This document shows, piece after piece, positions 23,169-32,053 of a DNA stretch of 64,000 nucleotides. The DNA lies in contig CAJNDS010000271.1 of NCBI GenBank assembly GCA_905221605.1, positions 1-64,000 of the forward strand, written 5' to 3'. Positions within the stretch are counted from its first letter, which is position 1. Every line of letters starts with the position of its first letter. The notes below the pieces were generated by a model. That model had not been told where the DNA came from, did no database searches, and was given only the letters and a program-made list of their open reading frames with translations. The DNA is from Symbiodinium natans (taxonomy: Eukaryota > Sar > Dinophyceae > Suessiales > Symbiodiniaceae). The translations under genes and the position numbers were made by a program.

Positions 23169-23226
23169 CCCTGTTGGCTCGACATCTTTTTTTGGCCCAA
23201 AGCGATCATCTTCGGGTTTGACTGTT

Positions 23227-24321
23227 ATGGCGAAGACGTTGAGCGTCGCGTTGATGGCAGCTGCCTTTTCCTGCGTCATGTCAGCAGACCTGGACACTGC
23301 CCTGGCTGACGATGCTGAGTGCGGACCGGGCGAGGAATGCGCCCTCTCTGCCTTGCAGCGGAAGGCGGTGGTTGCACAGTGGTCGAGATCTGGCTGGCAT
23401 AAGGGAATCGACTGGAAGAGCCAAAACAAGCTGCCGCCATGGATGTCCTCCATCACCGAAGGGGCAGACGAAGCCATCGCCGTGGTCCTGGGCCAGTCCT
23501 TAAAACCAGATGGATCGGCGCCCCAAGTGCTGCTGGACCGGGCTGCAAAGGCCAAACAGCTGCTGGAACAAGGGACGGTCACAAAGATCGTCGTGACGGG
23601 TGGTGACACCGCCGGCGTGGGCCACACGGAGGCCTCCCTGGCGGCGAATGTGCTGGTGCAGGCCGGCATCCCGCAGACGGCTATTCTTCAAGAGGCACAG
23701 GCCACTACCACTGCAGAGAACGCTTGGTTTACGTTGCGGTGGATCCCGAAGGGCACGGGCCGGGTCTTCATCATCACCTCAGACTTCCACATGGCGCGTG
23801 CCACTTACATCTTCCAAGAGGTCTTCAACCACTTCTACGGAATGATGGAGCAGACCTATAAGGATGATCCACGGTGGACCGCTACGCCCAAGAGGTATCC
23901 CCGTCTGGAGATTGTGCAGGCACCCACTGCGAGCTTCTGCGGCTCCAACGCAAGCTCGAATCACGACCATGAGAGCTCCGCCGACATCAACTCATTTTCG
24001 CTGGCGAAGCGCGCGCGGGACGAGCTGAAGTTCCTGGGCTCGGGAGAAGTGACGAAGGCGTTGTACGGGCAGCCGCTGGTCAACATCCTGTACATCTGGC
24101 CGATTCAGATCAACGCGACCAAGGACCCCGACGGCGGCGCCAACCTGAAAGCCGCCATGGCCCAGGCGATGAACACCGCCGAAGCCCTGTGCGAGTGCGT
24201 CTCCCCGCCAGGTGAAGGTGGACCGGAGCTTCCATATCCTTTGCAGCTGCCGGCACCGCAAGAGCGCCAGGGGTCGTCGGACTGGCACAATGTCTGCCCT
24301 GACAACTCCTACGTGGCGTAG
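23227..24321 (+). CDS. DUF218/YdcF-like secreted protein, intronless
   Basis: The frame is open from 23146, but codons before 23227 translate the relict leader. The Met at 23227 starts a signal-like peptide (MAKTLSVALMAAAFSCVMSA), so it is taken as the start: 364 residues. After a Cys-rich stretch (ECGPGEECALSALQ, a style common in dinoflagellate proteins), the DUF218 fold follows. Numbered from the 23146 frame, it has AIAVVLG at 110-116, KIVVTGG at 147-153, HTEASLAANVL at 160-170 with GIP at 174-176, TTTAENAWF at 187-195, and TSDFHMARA at 211-219. These match the family's conserved strand, acidic and His positions. Family members such as E. coli YdcF and SanA are poorly characterised and associated with the cell envelope; no reaction is assigned. 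The C-terminal 150 residues are less conserved. The gene has no introns, unlike the transporter upstream, which fits retroposition. The frame is intact. Confidence 0.85.
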   Translation: MAKTLSVALMAAAFSCVMSADLDTALADDAECGPGEECALSALQRKAVVAQWSRSGWHKGIDWKSQNKLPPWMSSITEGADEAIAVVLGQSLKPDGSAPQVLLDRAAKAKQLLEQGTVTKIVVTGGDTAGVGHTEASLAANVLVQAGIPQTAILQEAQATTTAENAWFTLRWIPKGTGRVFIITSDFHMARATYIFQEVFNHFYGMMEQTYKDDPRWTATPKRYPRLEIVQAPTASFCGSNASSNHDHESSADINSFSLAKRARDELKFLGSGEVTKALYGQPLVNILYIWPIQINATKDPDGGANLKAAMAQAMNTAEALCECVSPPGEGGPELPYPLQLPAPQERQGSSDWHNVCPDNSYVA

Positions 24322-24537
24322 GCGCAGTCAGTTGGGTTGGTTGACCCTGCCGAGTGGAGTTTCTCCAGCTATGCGGGAGCTAAAAGACGGAATAGAACGG
24401 CATGGATAGAGGGGATAGAGTCGGACAGAGTTCAGGAGCCAAAACCCCGAGCCTGGGTGCCAGGCCGTCCTCGAGTGGTGCCCGTAGGTGCTCCTTCACC
24501 ACGGCGGCGAGCCTGGTCGAGCGGTTCAGGAGGGGGC

Positions 24538-24663
24538 GTGTGGGTGTGTGTGGGTGTGTGTGGGTGTGTGTGGGTGTGTGTGGGTGTGTGTGGGTGTGTG
24601 TGGGTGTGTGTGGGTGTGTGTGGGTGTGTGTGTGTGGGTGTGTGTGGGTGTGTGTGGGTGTGT

Positions 24664-24705
<42 letters not shown>

Positions 24706-24773
24706 GTGTGGGTGTGTGTGGGTGTGTGTGGGTGTGTGTGGGTGTGTGTGGGTGTGTGTGTGTGGGTGTGTGG
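24538..24773. repeat. 10-bp GT-rich minisatellite
   Basis: About 23 units of TGTGTGTGGG and slight variants begin 216 bp after the stop of the DUF218-like gene. The array opens frames in all phases (Cys/Val/Gly on one strand, Thr/His/Pro on the other), which are artefacts. Confidence 0.95.
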
Positions 24774-25933
24774 CACAGGCATCGGCATAGGTATGATATG
24801 GGCATAGACGCCGACACGGACATACATCCATAGTTTATCTACGTGGGTATACATTGCACGCCTCACTTAATTGGGGATGGCGGCGGGCCTTCAAGCATGG
24901 TGCTAAGATATTTTGGAGAATACGAAATTGGCGAGGTTATTTTTATAATGATGGTTTCTTGGATTTCTCTTCTTTAATTCTTCGTTGATAATTTTGGGAG
25001 CAGAATATTTTCATATTGATATCTCGCTTGAATATTCTTGGATCTATATATTCCAATGAAGGCTCTTAATTTTTTTCTGAATATCAATTTCTTCAAAAAG
25101 AAAGAGAATCGTCCAATGTGAGTGACTTATACGTCCAAAAACACTAATTTCAAATAAAATAGATCTGGAAGATGATCATCCCGGCTAAAATGAAGGACCT
25201 CTACATAACAGAAATTATATGAGACAAGATTTGAATGATTTTTACGTCCAAAAATCCCCACATTCGAATGAAACATCCTAGATAGAGAACATAGAACCTC
25301 GATGAAGAAATTCATTGTCTTTGCTCTATATACTCTCAGAAAAGGCAAACTCACCACCACCCTGAATTAAGAGAATTCGTGGAACAAATCTAAGTGCGAA
25401 GACAAAAAGCGAGGCTCTACAACCCGATCATAGACTACTGAATAAATCTCTTACCATCGATCTGGCAAGAGACTTATCTGGATTTCAAGATAATTTAAAA
25501 ATTGACAAAATATTCTACTTTTTGGAATTTACGTAATTTGATATGATTGAGATTGAGACGTTTAGAAAACTCCCAAAATATTATTATATATTAAAAAAGA
25601 TATTTTGTATTCTAGGAAAAGTAGAGTGGTTCTTAATTTCTTCTGAGTCTTTAGTGACATAAAAAATTTTGTTAGATGTCACTATACGGTTATATAATAT
25701 TTTCAAGATCATTCATCGTCTCAAAATAGGAAGAGGCCGCACGGAACCATACGGAACTCTTACCTCGAAATATATCCAGGGCCGGATATAAATAACAACG
25801 GTGCATGCTCCCAAAAGCACCAATTAAGCATGAATCCTCCATAGAGACGAAAATAATGAAGAGGCTGCTGTAGCCTCGCAATGGACGAAGAGAGATTTGA
25901 TGCTCGACCACGTCCCAATTGAACAACCAACGT
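24774..25933. other. AT-rich stretch without a gene
   Basis: Base composition drops sharply from about 24900. The phrase ACGTCCAAAAA recurs at about 25131 and 25241 within diverged repeats. No protein, RNA or terminal repeat could be identified. This is the left edge of the AT-rich domain that hosts the mobile elements to about 43.6 kb. Confidence 0.6.
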
Positions 25934-27408
25934 CTCGGATGACCACAAAATACCATCCCTACGAGTCCTCAAATTCTCCTCCATGCATTCAAACGCCCCC
26001 CACCACCCCGAATTAGAAAAGAACTTGGAGACTCGCGTCACGATCACAAGCAAACCGAGACCCCAACAAATGGCCATAGACTCAACCAACTCAATCAAAT
26101 CTTGGCTCATTCAATGGTCAACAATCCTATGTAAAAGGGATCAGGCTCACTTAATAGGCGACAATCCTGCGCAAAAGGGGTCATCCTGACAACAAGCCAT
26201 TGTATCTACGACCCATAGATCCTATCATGAATCTCGCACGCCGGTCTACCACCACAAGTCTGCATACACGTCCGGCGTTGCTTCTGAAACGTAAGATGTA
26301 ATCCTCTTTGCAAATTAATCGAGATGCGAATGCGCAACGTGTGATGGGTACGACCCTTCTGTAATCCCTGTTTCGTATCGATCGCCTCATAAATCATCTG
26401 CAAGTGGCGTTGTCCTTCCAAGGCCAAGCCCCCCATAACTTCGAAAACGATCGGCTCATACCCCACATTCATGGCTTCGCACCGTTTCCCACAATCCTTC
26501 AAATCGATCTTACGCTTAGTATACGAATTTGCTGTTGAAAGTTCCGCATTCGCTGAAGTAGCCAAGTTCGTAGCAAGGAATGGAGATACAATAGCAAAAT
26601 CGAATGCTAATCATAGGAATTGTTGTCAAGAAGACGCGACGATAGAAGGGATCGTCATAATCAAGATATCTCGGATGATCACAATATACCATCCATACGA
26701 GTCCTCAAATTCTCCTCCATGTATTCAAACGCCCACCACCACCCCGAATTAGAAAAGAACTTAGAGACTCGCGTCACGATCACAAGCAAACCGAGACCCC
26801 AACAAATGGCCATAGATTCAGCCAACTCAATCGAATCTTGGCTCATTCAATGGTCAACAATCCTATGTAAAAGGGATCAGGCTCATTCAATAGGCGACAA
26901 TCCTGCGCAAAAGGGGGTCATCCTGACAACAAGCCATCGTATCTACGATCCATAGATCCTATCATGAATCTCGCACGCCGGACTACCACCACAAGTCTGC
27001 ATATACGCCCGGCGTTGCTTCTGAAACGTAAGATGCAATCCTCTTTGCAAATCAATCGAGATGCGAATACGCAACTTGCGTTGGGTACGACCCTTCTGCA
27101 ATCCCTGTTTCGTATCGATCGCCTCACAAATCATCTGCAAGTGGCGTTATCCTTCCAAGGCCAAGCCCCCCCCGTAACTTCGAAAACGATCGGCTCATAC
27201 CCCACATTCATGGCTTCGCACCGTTTCCCACAATCCTTCAAATCGAACTTACGCTTAGTATACGAGTTTGCCGCTGAAAGCTCCACACTCGCTGAAGTAG
27301 CCAAGTTCGTAGCAAGGAATGGAGATACAATAGCAAAATCGAATGCTAATCGTGGGAATTGTCGCCAAGAAGACGCGACGATAGAAGGGGTCGTCATAAT
27401 CAAGATAT
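25934..27408. repeat. 737-bp tandem duplication
   Basis: Two copies (about 25934-26670 and 26671-27408) are offset by 737 bp, with mostly single-base differences. Each carries the same C-terminal coding segment on the minus strand. Both have the phrase CATAATCAAGATATCT at the right end. Confidence 0.92.
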
Positions 27409-27832
27409 CTGCGGGACGAAGTTGTGGATCAGATGGTAATAATCCAATTGATTCCAAATTAGGTCGGGCACCTGCCAACTCTGCATATCGATACATAGTA
27501 TTGCGTAATGTATTGTGCATCAATTACTTGTGTCCCGATGCCATACACGCTAGACAATGGAGGCCAGGATCATCGCACGCATGTGGGCACATCGCACATC
27601 CACCTCCATCAAGGATGGGCATACCCAACCACAAGCGCACGGCATCTCGCAACACATACTTGGGGTCGCACGCAACCATCCATCCGCCCATGGAGCTTTG
27701 CATAATATTTTCAAGTATGATACGTATATGCTTGACGCTATATTTTCGGGCGATCTTGAACGAGTTTCTACTCAAAATATTGGATATCGTTTTGATAATT
27801 TCGAAATCTCTTAATGATAATGGGTTGTGCAC
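26206..27832 (-). pseudogene. Decayed retroelement-like C-terminal domain, duplicated
   Basis: Read on the minus strand from 27832. A VRLWLGMPIL segment leads into a zinc-knuckle-like cluster (CAMC, then His, then Cys at about residues 80-100), an in-frame TAA (27526-27524), then HNTLRNTMYRYAELAGARP, LPSDPQLRPADILI, a SPFLATNLA segment, CEAMNVGYEPIVFEV and a final RISIDLQRGLHL. This order resembles the C-terminal region that follows reverse transcriptase in several eukaryotic retroelement proteins; that assignment is from memory of the pattern. A 1-base difference in a C-run near 27170 shifts frame in the second copy, while the first copy (26565-26206) stays open there. No reverse transcriptase core is present. 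It is clearly non-functional, and the family assignment is moderate. Confidence 0.5.
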
Positions 27833-28439
27833 TTGGGCATCGTGATTTGATGTCTCGACCGCATGAGCCTACATCATTTTTCGAATTGAATATAATCGTA
27901 GCGTCGCCGACGAATTAAAAGATAATCTTATAGATGAATTTATCTCGCGGAGTTTTTAGTAATATTCATTTTCTATTAATATTTCGTTCAATTAAAATAG
28001 AAGATTATAGGAAATTATCAAGAAATTAGAGGGACCCGTCGATTCCATCGACGATATATTCGTATGCTAAATTTGAGAGTAGTAAGGGAAGACCTTTGCA
28101 GAGAAGCGCGGGCCAAATAGGAAAAAACTTGGAGATTTTCTGAGAATCCCGGAGCAAACAGAGTAGACGTGAAACCACAACGAAAAGAGAAGCCTCGCAC
28201 AGTTATCCAGCAAATGAGAAAGCTGTGGCAACCTCACCTGAGGCACGCATCTGAGAGCAGGACCCGCAAGGCTAGTGTCCGAGTCGAGCAAAGAAGAATC
28301 TCAATATTTGCGATTTGATTGGATCCATAAAATGTGATAGTGCAGATTTACAACGTGATGGAACGGCATCATATTTTGGTCGGGCCAGCAAAGCAAGCGA
28401 AGCTATGTCTGAGCCGGCGGAAGCTACAAGACTTCTCGG

Positions 28440-29180
28440 TACACGACATTAGGAATATAAATGGAAGCTCTGCGGCCACGCCTTGGACATCAGAAGCCTC
28501 CAAGCGCACGCGGAGGCGCGCGCTCGAGCCAACGCGAGATAAGGCCACGTAGAGCTGGCCATGAGCGGAGCGAAGACAAGATTCGGCAAGAAGAGGCCAG
28601 CGCCTCAATGATGGGAAGACAGGCCATCGTTCAGCAAGCATGCGCAAGAACAACCTGCCGGTCGCAGAAAGGAAAGCATCGCGATTCTGAGGCGCCGGCG
28701 TCGTAAAATCTGGCCTGTGCACGACTGATAGTCATAATCCAGGCTAACCGCACCGGAAACTGCCGCCTTACGAATTTGACTGGGAGCACATAATCAGAAG
28801 GACGGCAAAAATGTTCGCCGTCCAGCACATCGGCCACTCAGCAAGAGCACGTCAATGACGCGTGGGGAGACATCAATAATAAGTGCACGTGTGCCATTGC
28901 AAAGCCCTCCCTCGTAGTCGACGTTGCCTAGCAACACCACGACAACTCTGCGGCAAAGCCGCAGCACAGCCGGCGGCAAGCCAGGCAAATCCAACGAATT
29001 CAAGTAATCGACCGGATACGTCGCATAGTCCTCACGTATACCTCCCTGGATGGATGTAGCGCAAGGCAGTGTGTGGATTCGTTCGGCAGGAAAGCCTACC
29101 AAAACAACTTCGTTCAAGTCATGCACGTGCTCATTCCGAGGCGTCAAAACCGCCCGTAGAGCGAGATCTTGGAGGAGGTG
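28440..29180 (-). pseudogene. Pif1-type Helitron helicase, C-terminal remnant (element 1)
   Basis: Minus-strand segments in order: LALRAVLTPRNEHVHDLN; DYATYPVDYLNSLDLPGLPP; GLCNGTRALIID; DYVLPVKFVRRQFPVRLAWI; MTISRAQA; and, in another frame, HGQLYVALSRVGSS. These match the C-terminal motifs of Pif1/Helitron helicases, whose intact form unwinds DNA during rolling-circle transposition. The conserved INKSQGQT-like motif is damaged (ISRAQARF), frames shift near 28800 and 28720, and the N-terminal ATP-binding half is absent. It sits next to the element's 3' end, as in known Helitrons. Confidence 0.8.
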
Positions 29181-29240
29181 GGGCAACCGACAGGGCGGCC
29201 GCAGAGCGAAAATAGGGGTCGAGCCCGGAACTTGCAGGTC

Positions 29241-30030
29241 CAGAGCTGCTCTGCAATGCACTCTGCAATGCACGCTGCAATGTACACTTTGTATGCACTG
29301 TGTTTGCACCCATTCCCCCTTTGACATCATGCCCGTTAAGGCGCACACTCAATCCACAAAAGTTGCGCCAGCGCCAGGTTCAAGTCGAGCAGCCCGTTGA
29401 CCTGGGGATGCAGTTGTGAGAAGAATGACCAATGACTTGCAGAGAACGGCTGCAGCATTCGCTGGTTTTCTAGTTGAGAGGTTCCCATCACGCAGCAAAT
29501 GCTCACATTCCCAACTCAACTCCAGGCTCGGTCGCGGGCGAAGAGCTACAGCGTGGTGCTGCTGCACCTGCAATGCACGCTGCAATGCGTTCTGCAAGGC
29601 GCTTTGCGTGTACTCGGCATGCACTTTGAAGACACTGTGTATATACCTTGCATGCACCTTGTACGTGTTGGCTGCTCTGGTAACTCGTCCGTCTCCCTGC
29701 AAAGCAACCTTGACTCCGCAATCCCCCTGACAACATGCCCGTTAAGGCGCACACTCCATGCAGAAAAGTTTCTCCAGCGCCAGGTTCAAGTCGAGCAGGC
29801 CACTGACCTGGAGATGCAATTGAGAAAAGATCTCCAATGACTTGCAGAGAATGGTTTCTGCAATCGCTAATTTTCTACTTGAACGATTCCCAGCACGCAG
29901 CAACTCCGCACATTCCCAACTCAAGTTCTGGCTCGACCGCGGGCGAAAAGCTCCAGGGCGGCGCTGGGCGAAAAGCTCCAGGGCGGCGCTGCTGTACAAG
30001 CGTGAAAGGTCAAATGATATCTCATGGTGA
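29241..30030. repeat. Nested ~400-bp direct repeats inside element 1
   Basis: A unit containing CTGCAATGCACGCTGCAATG, then GCCCGTTAAGGCGCACACTC, CGCCAGGTTCAAGTCGAGCA and CAATGACTTGCAGAGAA recurs with an offset of about 400 bp (GCCCGTTAAGG near 29334 and 29736). A 27-bp GGGCGAAAAGCTCCAGGGCG unit is itself doubled near 29941-29990. Elements 2 and 3 hold the same structure. Confidence 0.85.
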
Positions 30031-30204
30031 ACTTGCTATTGCTGTGAGTCTGCTGTTGCTATATGCGATCGAGGCCGAGCTACTTGAACAGCTGCTGGGC
30101 GACGGCATTGACACTCATTAAAGATTTGGTTATAAATTGATGCTTTTGGGAGCACAAGTCTCTTGCACCAAAATAGGGGTCGAGCCCGTAACCTTTTTTT
30201 GGGA

Positions 30205-30232
30205 TATGAAAAAGATAAGAACGAAATGGATC

Positions 30233-30265
<33 letters not shown>

Positions 30266-32053
30266 TATTGAGAGAATGAATATGTCATGGGAAGAAATAT
30301 ATTTATTGGATCATATATTCGTTTCTTTTTTCATACGCCTTTTATTTCATTCTGATTATTTTGACGTATATGAAGGCAATGATTATAATTGACGATCAAA
30401 GGATATATATCGTCCATCTATTCATTTATTCATTATATTCATGCGCTAATATAATATTAGAATGAAGAGGAAATATTTTAATTTTTGTATGAATACGATT
30501 AATGAATGATCAAGAATATAGGTATTATATAGATATATTATTACTAAGTAGATGAGAGAATATAGATGGCTATAGGCCTGCTCTAGATTTTAATGAAGAT
30601 TCGTCAGTGCCACGAAACGAGCGCCCACGAAGAGATTGCCAATGAATCATGGAAAATCTTGAGATGATATAGAATAGATATATGATCGGGAATAAAGTTT
30701 CGTCGCTCTTGACAAGACAAAGTTGATGGAGGACAACGGCATATTGCATCATGGTTTTATCCTAACCTGGCCAGCGGAATTAATCCCCTGGAATGAATTT
30801 ATACTATTTTTATTGTTCCGGAGGAAGACCTGCTGTCTTCTTGTCTTATGTTGAGAATACGACGAATTTTCGACCTGCCACAATATGGGCGGGGGAATAC
30901 TGGCCTTGTCGAAACTTCACAGGGATCTTGGCGTGCCTTCCATAAACGTTTTTTGAAGCAGACTCTGGCCACCAAAAACCACGTTAGAATCTGACCACCA
31001 AAACGTATGCTGCCTTCCGAGAATTTTTTTGAAGCAGACTCTGGCCACCAAAACGCAGGCTGCTTTCCATAAGCTTTTTTTGAAGCAGACTCTGGCGACC
31101 AAAACGCATGCTGTGGAAAACCTGCGGAGGACTTGCGCCGCAAGGACCACAGACACAAGCGGAAATCGGCGCTTGGGTCCTGGACGGCAGATTTTTTAGT
31201 ATGACCGGGACTAAAATTTCGTCGCTCTTGACAAGACAAAGTTGATGGAGGACAGCGGAGTGCTGCATTATGGTTTTGTCCTAACCTGGCCAGCGGAATT
31301 AATCTCCTGGAATGAATATATATTATTTTTATTGTTCTGGAGGAGGACCTGGCGTTCTTGGAGTGCAGGAGTCTAAGGGAGAGAGGGGGTTTTCTGCTAT
31401 CTTCTAATCTTATATTATGAAGACGACAAACTTTCTCCTGCCGCAATATTGAATATCGTATAATCCGGATTGACGACATTCAATTATTTGGTAAATTGCA
31501 ACTCTAAGGCTTGGAAAATGGCCCATCATCTATCCAATCTCTGAATCGAATTTCGTATACGATGGGGTTTTATTGGATAATATTTGACGATTGGGGAAGA
31601 TGAATTCTATCGATATCACGATGTCGACGTGGCATTGATATTCTTGGGGGGACGACCATATATTTCTTTTGATTTCTATTGGGAGTATACGTCTCTCTCA
31701 ATGAAGATTTCGTAATGAATTGGTATTTTGGGGAATACAAATCTCTTGCACCGAAATAACGATATGGGACCGAAATTTCAATAGACACCAATATTATGTG
31801 TTGCTGGAGAGTAAGCTAGATCGTAGAAATAGACTTATTCTAGATTAATGAATCTTCGTATGTAGTGGCAACGGTGTTGGAGCTGCTTTTTTGGGGATAC
31901 GTGGGAATTGATTAGAGAATTCCCTCGGAACTGCGTAGCTTTCTCAGAGAGCTTTTTTTATGATCATATATGGAGATTTTTTGGGTAAACTTACGATTCA
32001 TTTAGGTATGAATCAAATATCCCCTCTAAATTTTAAAGTATATCAATTGATTA
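30205..32053. other. AT-rich spacer between elements 1 and 2
   Basis: 1849 bp of AT-rich DNA. It contains a TA microsatellite (about 30232-30266), an internal ~110-bp repeat (about 30695-30800 and 31215-31320, core TTGACAAGACAAAGTTGATG), and four short copies of GAAGCAGACTCTGGCCACCA between about 30955 and 31100. Minus-strand frames across these repeats (SLLQKK-type motifs) are repeat translations, not a recognised gene. Confidence 0.7.

Larger units (their letters stand above)
28026..30204 (-). mobile_element. Helitron element 1 (minus orientation)
   Basis: On the minus strand the element starts at 30204 with TCCC, then A-run, GGTTACGGGCTCGACC. It ends at 28026 with CTAA, preceded by the 17-nt hairpin CGTCGATGGAATCGACG (plus 28037-28053) about 11 nt upstream. 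The flanks are A before the 5' end and T after the 3' end, as expected of Helitron insertion at AT with no target duplication. It carries a broken helicase C-terminus. A second copy of the 5'-terminal motif lies internally at about 29210-29230, directly next to the helicase, so the element looks chimeric. No Rep (HUH nuclease) domain was found, so it is non-autonomous. Confidence 0.82.

Noticed and set aside
23146-23226. Upstream Met at 23146 as start of the DUF218-like protein
   Set aside because: The first codons translate the relict spliced leader, and the signal-like peptide begins at the Met at 23227.
24337-24866. Cys/Val/Gly and Thr/His/Pro frames of about 145 codons
   Set aside because: They are caused by the 10-bp GT-rich minisatellite, which has no stop in any phase.
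29360-29400. tRNA-like T-loop word GGTTCAAGTCG in the Helitrons
   Set aside because: No acceptor, D or anticodon stem fits around it. It is part of the nested Helitron repeat.
30799-31479. 226-codon minus frame in the AT-rich spacer
   Set aside because: It runs over four short direct repeats, is duplicated with the spacer and frameshifted in the second copy, and has no recognised domain.
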